This document shows, piece after piece, positions 55,197-64,000 of a stretch of 64,000 bases of DNA. The position numbers and the translations under genes are program-made. The first letter of the stretch is position 1. Each line of letters begins with the position of its first letter. The notes under the pieces are model-generated. The model searched no databases. It was not told the DNA's origin and saw nothing but the letters and a program-made list of their open reading frames with translations. The DNA comes from Acorus gramineus (lineage: Eukaryota; Streptophyta; Magnoliopsida; Acorales; Acoraceae), in contig JAUJYN010000015.1 of the NCBI GenBank assembly GCA_030737835.1, positions 998,954 through 1,062,953 of the forward strand, written 5' to 3'.

Positions 55197-55778
55197 TTAA
55201 TCACCTGAGCCAAAAGAAAAGAAGAAAGCATGAATTCTTTGCCATACATACATTTCTTCTACCAAAACCAAGACACCAAAGCTATACCTTGGAGTATTAT
55301 CATCTATAGGAGGCTGGGTCAATGGAGGAGCATCCTGGCCTGGTTGAGAAGGAGGCGGTGGCTGATGAGAAGACTGGACTTCTGGAGCATCTAGAGCAGC
55401 TGGAGTCTCCCTCACCGAAGAAGCAGCCCTCGCGTATATCCCACAACTCCGAGTGGTTGATGGCTGGGACGCTCGACTGAAGGTGGCTCCGGTAGCCAAA
55501 GAGGCAGAGACCGAGTGGTCAGGCTCGAGAGGGAGAAGGTCGTGATCCGCCTCCTTCATAGACCCTCCGCCAACCAGCTTCCCCCTCATAGTGGCCTCCC
55601 AAAGGTGGACTCGCTGCATATCCTGATCTCTTCTCTCCAACCTCTGACGAAGGCAGCTCTCCATGCTTCTAGATCGATCCTCGACCGCCCTCAACCTCTC
55701 TTCCAGCTCCCGTGCCCTTGCCTACGAGACCCTGAGAGCCTCCTGATCCCTGTCCCCAGCTTCTTGGAGAGAGCGGAC
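55197..55778 (-). pseudogene. PMD-type gene, downstream exon (coiled coil, Pro-rich)
   Basis: The minus-strand frame begins at the LTR junction (55778) with VRSLQEAGDRDQEALRVS, meets a stop, then continues ELEERLRAVEDRSRSMESCL and DQDMQRVHLWEAT, a charged coiled-coil-like stretch. A Ser/Pro-rich segment ends PPPPSQPGQDAPPLTQPP. A donor-like CCAAG|GTATAGC lies at 55287/55288, so the exon probably ends at 55288. The Arg/Glu coil and Pro-rich tail resemble the C-terminal halves of plant-mobile-domain proteins. Its link to the exon at 60915-61634 rests on strand, composition and order. Confidence 0.45.
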
Positions 55779-57399
55779 TGTCACGCCCCAGGCGTCCCCG
55801 AGACGTGGCAATAATAAATATCAGCTATCAATACCTGAGGTCAATAAGGACACTAATAACAATGCACAAGGCAGCAAAGCAAGATAATGATAACTGACTG
55901 AAAAGCGGAAGTATAATATATAACAATGTCTGTAAATCAAAAACATTATTACAAACCCGAATACACAATCAATGTCCTGTGGAAGCCAAGTCTAGACCAA
56001 AGAAAATACAACCTGTGCCACATGCACGATTTACAAAGGATAAAATGACTCTAGGAATGCTGACAGCCTTGCACACGCCACCCGCCGGCAGAACGCTCCA
56101 CGCCCATAAGACCACGCCACAGGAAGCTCCAGCTCCACGCCCAACATTGCCCCTGAAAAGAAACAGTATGCGAAGGGTGAGCTACAAGCTCAGTGAGTGG
56201 CTGGAAACCAATCACCATATTACAGTTCAATACATAATTAGTTCCCTTTTCCAAGGAAAAACATGGGTACAAACCCAAAGGATCACTGGGTCACGCGGCG
56301 GCGCGACCAACCTCACCCCCACCCTCACTCCCGGAGGGAGTCTTTTGGGACTTATGGGGAGAGACCATACCGTCGGTCGAAGAGACCCGGATTTACTGGT
56401 CTAGAGACCATGCCGTCGGTCGAAGAGACCCGGATTTACTGGTCTAGGGACCATGCCGTCGGTCGAAAAGACCCGGATTTACTGGTCCACTCAACACTAC
56501 TGGATCATCTACATCTAGATAATCGCACGGCCACCCGCATGCACACGCACGGCCATCCGCACCCCCGGGCAGCCATGCACACGGCCACCCGCACGCACAC
56601 GCACGGGTGCGAACGCATGCACGCACCCCCGCGCCCCGAGCGCACTGCCGCGCCCTAGCCCGAGCACCCAGGCGCGCTGTCGCACCCCTGCCCGCACGCC
56701 CAGACACGCTACCGCGCCCGCGCGCACCGCCCGTCCAGCCCCGGGTGCACCCGCGCGCACTGCGCCCCAGTGCAGCACCTCGCGCGCACACCCGCACGCA
56801 CTGTGCCCCAGCGCAGTACCCCCGCGCGCACTGCGCCCCTTGCACAGCACCCACTCGCACCCTGCACAGCACCCACTCGCACGCCCGCCAGCGCGCCCGA
56901 CTACACACCTGCGCCTGCCTGCGCTTACTTGCGCGCGCAGGCTCGCGCGCAGGGGCGCGGATGACCCCGCACGCACGCTCGAGCCACTCCCACACCCCCA
57001 ACAGCCCCCAACAGCCCCCTCCCCAACCCCTAACCACCATGCAATCCATGCATACCCATAAGCAACCCTAAACAAGCATCTACACAAGAAAAAGGAAGGA
57101 AGAAAGCTCACCCAAAGAGAGGAAGGGAAGGGGAGATCTTCGGGTGCTCTTTGCGAACCGATTTGCCACCACCAAGACCACCACCACCAAGCCCTCTTCT
57201 CAGCCAAAGGGGGGCTTAAAACAGAGGAGAAAAGGAGGTAAGAGAGGAGGTTACATAAGGGGGAATGAAGATCCAAGACCATAGGAAGATAGATCGGGTC
57301 CTCACCTTCCTTTTCTCCTTCTAGGGTTTCTTCTTTCAAGATCTTCTACTAGATCAAATGGGGGTTTTAAAGAGAAGATGAGAGAGCTTGAGAGAGGTG
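55779..57399 (-). mobile_element. LTR-B 3' part with GC tract and leader, minus strand
   Basis: The 3' terminus at 55779 reads TGTCACGCCCCAGG (forward). Going right it passes the tail, one ~117-bp unit, a 43-bp triplication (56361-56490), a GC tract (56520-56965) and a leader, and ends where Gag coding sequence starts at about 57400. The U3 part is missing. Confidence 0.7.
56361..56490. repeat. 43-bp triplication inside LTR-B
   Basis: Three copies of GAGACCATGCCGTCGGTCGA followed by AGAGACCCGGATTTACTGGT, starting near 56361, 56404 and 56447. It lies at the edge of the ~117-bp repeat, and only this copy shows it. Confidence 0.88.
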
Positions 57400-57600
57400 C
57401 AGCTCCTGAATCTCTCTAGCCTGCTCTGCCAACACTCTCGTCTGTGTCTCCACCAAATCAGCCAACCGAGCGAAAGCACGCTCCCAAGCAGGAGGCTCCT
57501 GCGTCAAGGGCTCTCCGGTAGCATCCTCGTCTCTGGTAGGTCCGGAAACCTCCAAAGACCGAGAGGGACCTCGTCCACGCCGTCCTCTGCGAGGAGGCAT
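57400..57600 (-). pseudogene. gag: Tekay Gag N-terminal fragment
   Basis: The ATG at 57600 opens MPPRRGRRGRGPSRSLEVSG, nearly identical to the two full Gags. It runs to AREIQEL (residue about 66, with a short internal deletion around 37-40) and then fuses to LTR-B leader sequence and a stop at 57367. The retrotrans_gag domain is absent. Confidence 0.85.
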
Positions 57601-57701
57601 ATCAGCACCCTAAGAAAACCAGACACTAGGATCAGAATACTCATATAGAAATCCTATGACTCATCTCTACGAAAGGAGGACTATTGGCTCTAACAGGACC
57701 A

Positions 57702-57714
57702 GGCTCTGATACCA
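57702..57714 (-). other. Primer-binding site, minus strand
   Basis: The minus strand reads TGGTATCAGAGCC, six bases inside the LTR-A end at 57721. It belongs to the fragment's Gag start. Confidence 0.9.
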
Positions 57715-57720
57715 ACTTTT

Positions 57721-60700
57721 TGTCACGCCCCAGGGCGGCCGTCCCCGGGACGCGGCAAGTGTATATATAATATCAGAATCTACACAGGAGGTCAATAATA
57801 TATCATACTCAAACAACTAGAATGACACACATGCAACAAAAGGGCTGACATGATATATACACCAAATGCGGAAGCAAAAGACTGAATCTGTAAATAATCA
57901 CACTACAGACTCGATACTCAATCATCTGTCCTGTGAGAGCCAATATACAAAAATACAACTGAACATATACAAACACGTGCCAAGCACGGAAATCAAATAC
58001 ATACAGTCAAAAAGGGATGCTGATAACCTCTGGCACTCGCGGAACGTGGCGCTGCTCCGCTATTGAAGGAATCCCTCGGAAAGCTCCAACTGCTGCTCCG
58101 GCTCCAGCTCAGGCTCAGTGGCAACTGGGGAAAAACATATGCGAGGGGTGAGCCACACGCTCAGTGAACAGCACAACCCATGCATCACAGACAATATTTA
58201 CCACAATTCCATTATTTATCCAGCCTCTAAGACATAACAACATAATCCAGTGGTTCGTACCTCGCCGAACCACCACACCCTCACCCTCACCCATCAATGG
58301 GTGACATAGGCTATTGGGACTGATAATCATCCAACCACAAATCCAGTAGGTTGCTCATCGCCAACCCACTACACCCTCACCCTCACCCTACCACGGGTGA
58401 CATAGGATTTTGGGACTGACTAGGCTGTTGGTCACCCTTGGTCCACCGATAGTCTCTCCTCCACTCCGTAGGCCGCTTGGTTTTCACCCACAACTTCGGC
58501 CCAGTCCGAAACCAAATCAGGAGGCGCCTACTGATGGGAACCCTTGGAAGGGACGACCTTTCTAACACTGGGGCAGTCACTACCGGATCCAACGAAGGGG
58601 ACAGAACAGCCTATCCATACGCATATGATCCACTCGGATCCGCAAACAACACATCTCTACAACTCTAATGTCATGAACTCTTCAGAGTTCCTCCAGGGCG
58701 CATAACCAAGATGCGGGGAAATAAGTACAATAAAAGCAAGGTTGTAATATCATTGGGGGAAAGAACTCGGGAGGGCGGCGTGAGTTCCCGATATAGGATA
58801 CCCCGACAACCAAACAAGGAACACGGAGTACCCTAACCCGGGTCTCACCGCTGTCCTCGCAAGGCCCCTCCCCTATAATATTCACTAAATATGCTAATAA
58901 TCATACCAGTTATATAACATTACATATAATATTACTGGGACTAGAAACCTTGGGAGGGCAGCATGAGGTCCCGATACAGGACATCCCGACAACCAAACAA
59001 GGAACACAGAGTACCCTAACACGGGTCTCAATGTTGACCTCGCAAGGCTCCTCCCTATAATATTATCTAAGGCATGCGATTTAACATACACTAGCATTTA
59101 ATTTAATAAATAAACTAGTAGGATGCATGCATAGGCCGAGGTTTCTTAACATGAAAACAGGGGACATGGTGCATGGCTCATACACACATCCTAAAGGTGC
59201 AAGTCCCTAACATACAAAGACTAGGGTAGCATGCATTCTACATTTAAATCATGCAAGCATGGATTACATATTACTGCCGGTTAATATACATCCATGGTGC
59301 CCCAGGAGAGGTCGGTATACGCCCAAATGCGTACGACGCCTCTCTACTGGGTTGGATTGTCCCACTCACCGGAGATCGGGTCGTCGCGCGACCGTCCGTC
59401 AAGATCGGCAAGACAGGCATTTATACGGTGAGTAAACTACATAAATACTCCAAAATACATTAAAAATACTCTAAAAATACCCAACACTCAGACAAGCGTA
59501 CATACGGCCCGTACGCACGCGAGTCCGAGCATTCCGACTCACTCCCGAACCCACCAGGCAGCCGCACGCACGGCCACCCGCCTCGGGCGCACAGCCGAGC
59601 CCCGGCCCGCGCGCCAAGGCGCACTGCCGAGCCCAGTCCGCACCTGCCCGCGCGTCCAGCCCAGCGTGCCCCCACGCGCACTGCACGCATGCCCCAGCAC
59701 CGCGCGCACTGGTCCCCAGCACCGCGCCCAGGCGCATGCCCAGGCGCCCTGCCCAGCACCCAGGCACAGTGCCCAGGTGCCCTGCCCGCTCGCGCGCACG
59801 CCCGCGCGCGCCCGCGCGCACCCGCGGGCACTCCCGCGCACACCCCCGCTCGCGCCAGCACCCGCGCGCACCCGCGCGACCACTCCGAGCGCACCCGCGC
59901 GCACGCACCCGCGCGCGACTGCGCGCCCGACTGCGCCCGCCAGCGCCCAGCGCCCAGAGCGCCCAGCGCCCGCGCCCAGCGCCCAGCACCCAGCGCCCAG
60001 CGCCACCCGCGCGCCCCTGCCAGCTGCTGCGCCTGTGCTGCTGCCTGCTGCCCGGGACTGCCGGCCTGCCAGCCCGAGCTCCTCTACCACCCACCTCCGA
60101 CCACCTCACAGCCTCCGACCACCTCCCACAGCCCTCCGACGGCCACCCACCACCGCCGACCACCACCCAACCCCAAATCCATCCCCCTAGCATACATCTA
60201 TGCAAGAAAAGAGAGGAAAAGTGGCTTACCGAGGGGAAGAAGGGAAATCCGGTTGCTCTCCGCGCACCGAAACCTCTCCCAAAGGGCTTCCAACACCCGG
60301 ATCTACTCCCACCTCCGAAATGGGCCAAAACAGAGGAGAAGAGAGGGGGGACGGAGGGGCAAAACTCGCCGGAATCCGGATTTGAAAGCACCGGGGTGTA
60401 GATCGGGACCCGATCTACACTTCCTATGCTTTAGGTTTTAAGCTTTGAGGGGTCTAGGGGGCTCAAAAGTGAGAAAAGGAGAGAGGGGAGAGAGAAAATG
60501 AAATTGGTAGGGATGATGAATAGTGATTTCGAAATTAGATCCCACCTTTATATAGTGTGCGACTTAAAAACCCAGATACGCCCCGGAACTGTGAAATTTC
60601 AGGAACGTTACCGGAATTCGATGAAATTTTCGTGAGAGGCCTAAAATGGCACCAGGACACCAAATATGCAGTTAGATTTCCAATCGGAGTCCTCTAACTC

Positions 60701-60817
60701 AGGACGATAGCTAACAGTCCAAAAATTAGCGGTACCAATCGAAAACCGAAAAAAAACAAAAAACTGCCAGAATGCTCCAACGGTTACCAGCAGGTTAAAA
60801 GTGACACAAATATAACA
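57721..60817 (-). mobile_element. LTR-A, complete, minus strand
   Basis: 3097 bp. The minus start at 60817 is TGTTATATTTGTGTCACTTT and the end at 57721 is GGGGCGTGACA. The shared U3 block is at 60590-60760 and the GC tract at 59500-60060. The donor-like CTCG|GTAAGCC is at 60229, but the acceptor position reads TTGCCG. The ACCCGGGCTAGGGTACTCC segment is duplicated (58740-58880 and 58930-59075). It is the 5' LTR of the truncated element whose Gag start lies at 57600. Confidence 0.87.
58740..59075. repeat. Internal duplication in this LTR-A copy
   Basis: A ~140-bp segment spanning CGACAACCAAACAAGGAACA and the GGGTCTCA...GGCCCCTCCCTATAATATT part occurs twice, separated by about 45 bp. The other LTR-A copies carry it once. 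Confidence 0.8.
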
Positions 60818-60914
60818 GCTCGTACCCGAAAATCTGTAGAAAGAAAGACAAAACCAAAGTCAGGTGAAGTTAATGAACATAAATCAAATCATTTCTATCT
60901 TCACTAAGCTATAC

Positions 60915-61634
60915 CTGTAGGAATGCTGCAAAACCACCAAGGTTCTTGCCCCCGGCCCTCTTCACCTTCTTCGAGAGTTCCACGAAGAGGTGGTCCAGCA
61001 TCGCGGCTCCCCAAGCGAAGCGTCCCATGGTCTCTAGATCCCTCATCAGCAGCAGAGAATGAGAGGAGACCTTGTCAGAAGCCGTCGAGAAGAGGACCCG
61101 ACCAAAGAAATAGAGGAAGAACGCCCTCAACTCCCTCCGTGCCCTCTGTGGGCACGCGGCCGCCTCTCTCACCTTGACCATCAACCTCCTCCTCTCATAG
61201 CTGGCCACTGCTTCACCCTTCTAGCGCTGTGTGAAGGAACCAAGGCCGTACCGCCTTGACAACTTGCCTAGAGGGATTCAGTTCATCGTCCTCTCCCGCT
61301 CCACGACCTCCCACTCCCCAATAAGCTCTTGGAAGAGGGCCTTGTAATCAGCACATGTAGCCGCAATCACCGCCTCTCCTAAAACTGGAAGACCAGTGAT
61401 CCGCTGGACGTCCTCCAACGTCGGCATCACTGCACCCGTGGGGAGGATGAAGGCACAGCTCTCCAGATCCCACCTCTCCGCCAATGCCTCCAGATACGGG
61501 CGGTGGACGTGGAAGGGCTCAATCAAAAAGAAGGAGCGGAAGCCCACTCCATCCACCAAGTCCCTCTCCCCCTGCCCCAAGGTGGAGTACCATCTCTTCG
61601 TCCCGTGCCACAAGGCTCGAATGCGATTCGGCCG
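60915..61634 (-). pseudogene. Plant mobile domain (PMD) exon, broken
   Basis: Exon-like: acceptor TTGTCTCAG at 61635 and donor CTACAG|GTATAG at 60915. It encodes the plant mobile domain (MAIL1/PP7L-like; also carried by some transposons): GFRSFFLIEPFHVHRPYLEA, LAERWDLESCAFILPTG and PTLEDVQRITGLPVLGEAV, then, after a stop at about 61276 and another near 61220, ELRAFFLYFFGRVLFSTAS and DLETMGRFAWGAAMLDHLF ending GGFAAFLQ. The next exon would normally start with a WAWERLP-like motif. It is not found, and LTR-A sequence begins 97 bp after the donor. Two in-frame stops plus the insertion make this a pseudogene. Confidence 0.75.
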
Positions 61635-62282
61635 CTGAGACAACAGAAGAAGGGGGTTAGTCCAAAACAAAAGACGTCCGAAGGGTGAGAATCCTAAACG
61701 AAATTTTCATTCTAAACCATGCTTAGAAAAATATTCAAATATACAAAAAATTAAACAAAGCATGAAATATTCAAGCATAAAATACACCCCTTCTTTCCCC
61801 AAAAAAATATCCCACCATGGTCTATCTCTTAAGACGACCAAAGACTATTCAAGATTTACCATGCTTAAAACTACACAAACACATTTTCTTTTTTTGTCAT
61901 ATAAATCTATTCATCCCTGTAAAGCATGCTTATAAACTCCCACCGTGATCATAAACGCATGCTTACCTACCATCCTATATTACTATCACACCTAGAAGCA
62001 TACTTATTCAAAAATTGTCCTTCCCTTAAACTCATATACACATGCATATACAAATCCCACCACCATGCCTTTATATATATATATATATATATATATACAT
62101 AGTAAAAATAATATACGTACGGAAGCTTATCCCCCTTCTATAAACTACGTACTACACTTACAAATCCCATCGTGATCAATTAAGTTTTCTACTATGCATT
62201 CCTTTTTCTTTTATGATTATAAACACACCATAACCTAATATATGCCAAAGCTACTAACACATAAGAATAGTATGCAAAAAAG
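61635..62282. other. AT-rich intron-like DNA
   Basis: No coding sequence is supported. It holds a (TA)n run at about 62073-62097 and is bounded on the right by an exon-like acidic segment and on the left by the acceptor at 61635. Confidence 0.5.
62073..62097. repeat. (TA)n microsatellite
   Basis: About 12 TA units. Confidence 0.9.
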
Positions 62283-62423
62283 AATAGAGGCATATCGTGG
62301 CTCGTGTGGCCACGGGAGCCTCCGCCTCGGCCTCGTCGGGATCATCCATCCCGTCGTTGTCTCCCTCCTCATCATCCCCCTCCTCCTCAAACACGGCCTC
62401 CTCGACCTCCCCCACACCAAGAC
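62283..62423 (-). pseudogene. Acidic exon-like segment, possibly upstream PMD exon
   Basis: On the minus strand this reads VGEVEEAVFEEEGDDEEGDN and then DPDEAEAEAPVATRATICL. Its GC content is far above the AT-rich DNA to its left. It is cut at 62424 by an LTR terminus. It could be an upstream exon of the PMD gene; the acidic composition alone does not identify it. Confidence 0.35.
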
Positions 62424-64000
62424 TGTCACGCCCCAGGGCAGCCGTCCCCGATACGTGGCAAATATATATAATATCAGCAGTCTATACAGGAGATCAATAA
62501 AATACTCTAAACAACATCGAAAATGACAACACAGACAATAAGGTAGCTGACATAATATAAAAAAATAGTGGAAGCTTAAACGACTGAGTTTGTAATTCAA
62601 GGACACATTACAGACCCGAATACATAATCAACTGTCCTGTGAGAGCCAATATACACAATGACATCCAAATACAAGTATGTGCCCAAGCACGGAATACAAT
62701 ACATACAATCAAGAAGGGGATGCTGATGGCCTCTCACTCGCAGAACGTGACGCTGCTCCGCTACTGCTGTGGTGCCTCGGGGAGCTCCTCCTTCAGATCC
62801 GACTCAGATATAACTGGAGGAAAAGAATATGCGAGGGGTGAGCCACACGCTCAGTGAATAGCACAACCCATGCATCACAATTCATATTAACCTTAAATGA
62901 TTTATAGTCCCTAACACGGGAACAACTACACATTCTAGTGGGTCGTTTCATCGCCAACCCACCTCCCCCCCCCTCACCCTCACCCTTTACTGGGGGTGAC
63001 ATGGGCCTCTTGGGGCATACTAGACCGCTCTCCACCCCTGGTCCACCCGGTAGCCTCTCCCACACTCCGTAGCCTCCACCTGGTATACTCCCACTATCAG
63101 TACTATCCGACGCATCGGAGGTACCTACGGACGGGAGCCCTCTGTCAGGTCAGCCAACGCCGGGGAGTCCCTACATCGGATCCAACCAAAAGGAGAAGAC
63201 AGCCTACTCACACGGATACAATCCTCTTGGATCCGTCGACACCGATTTGTAACGCTAATAATGTCATGAATTCTCAAGAATTCCTCCAGGGCGCATAACT
63301 CAGATGCGGGGAGACATATATTATAACAACAAGGTTATAATATTCTCTAAGGCATGCTTGTAACTATATGCTCACATTTTTATTTAATTAGATTAAACTA
63401 GATGGGAACATGCATAGTTCGGGGCTTGGTGTCTGGGCATGCATAGGCCTCTATACATGATATAAGGGTGCATATCCCTAGCATACAAGTCTAAGGTGGC
63501 ATGGATACAACATATTAATCATGCATAGCATAGTTTTACATTTATTACATGTTAATACACAATTATGGTGCCCCAGGGGAGGGCAATGCACGCCTACGTG
63601 CATCGAACGCCTCCCTACTGGGTTGGATTGTCCCACTCACCGAAACCCGGGTCGTTGCGTGACCGTCCGTCAAGATCTGCAAGACATGGGCATTCAATAT
63701 GGTGAGTAAACTACACAAATACATAAGAAATTTACTAGAAATACCCAACACTCGGACAAGCATGCATACGGACCCGCACGCATGCGAGCACGCACGTACG
63801 CACGCGAGTCCGAGTGCCCCGACACCCTCCCGAACCCTCGGGCAGCCATACGCATGGCCCCCCGCATGCGCACGCACGAATGCGCACGCCCGCACGCACC
63901 CCTGCACCCCTGGCACACTGCCGCGCCCCTGCCCGCGCGCCCAGCCAGCGCGTACCCGCGCGCACTACGCGCCCGCGCAGCACGCCGCGCGTCTGCGAGT
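62424..64000 (-). mobile_element. LTR 3' part, LTR-A-like subfamily (cut by window edge)
   Basis: The 3' terminus at 62424 reads TGTCACGCCCCAGG (forward). Going right it has the CTCACAGGACAGTTGA-equivalent, G-rich repeat remnants (62950-63000), a GGCGCATAACTCAGATGCGG segment and the acceptor-like region, and enters a GC tract at about 63740 that runs off the edge. Its GC tract resembles that at the left edge of the window (compare 63856-63890 with 1-35), as expected for family members. Confidence 0.75.

Overview
The window is intergenic DNA from a large, repeat-rich flowering-plant genome. The evidence is Ty3/gypsy elements of the Tekay/Del type (initiator-Met tRNA primer site, LTRs over 3 kb), Tat/Ogre-type elements with two RNase H domains, a Mutator-like element (MULE) with a FAR1-type transposase, an L1-like ORF1 with paired CCHC knuckles, and a broken plant-mobile-domain (PMD) gene. 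I see no intact ordinary host gene, no tRNA or rRNA gene and nothing prokaryotic. I could not identify the species.

Layout. 1-11359: nested and chimeric LTRs of two related families, called here LTR-A (starts TGTTATATATGTG) and LTR-B (starts TGTTATGCCTGTG), around a Tekay element that keeps gag but has lost most of pol (gag 4318-5709). 11360-17015: the 5' half of a minus-strand Tat element (gag, leader repeats, primer site, LTR) inserted into the integrase tail of a plus-strand Tat element, which is followed by ~98-bp tandem repeats. 17260-23054: LTR-B pieces in alternating orientation. 23055-25700: AT-rich DNA with two MITE-like elements. 25965-27435 and 44416-44895: one L1-like ORF split by a MULE. 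27445-44406: the MULE, with TIRs of about 740 bp and a 9-bp target duplication. It carries two convergent genes, a FAR1-type transposase and a small protein with an RNase H1/caulimovirus-VI domain and a C-terminal membrane helix. Its right TIR is split by a complete 9670-bp Tekay-like element with its own 5-bp duplication. 44972-53015: a Tat LTR and a decayed Tat pol, separated by an LTR-B piece. 55197-62423: minus-strand remains of a PMD gene interrupted by LTR-B and LTR-A sequence. 62424-64000: another LTR running off the window.

How the parts relate. The order of events can be read from target duplications: the L1-like ORF came first, the MULE inserted into it (removing the MULE and one 9-bp copy restores an open frame across the site), and the gag-only Tekay element then landed in the MULE's right TIR, separating the transposase from its TIR promoter. 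Both gag-bearing Tekay copies have internal regions of nearly the same length (2905 and 2902 bp) and essentially the same RT-to-integrase-tail deletion. They therefore look like members of a propagated non-autonomous family rather than two independent casualties.

The most unusual items are the MULE's convergent accessory gene, the GC-rich tract inside the LTRs bounded by splice-site-like sequences, the LTR-derived block inside the Tekay internal region, and the repeated junctions that join LTR ends to GC tracts. All similarities were judged by eye; no alignment or database search was run.
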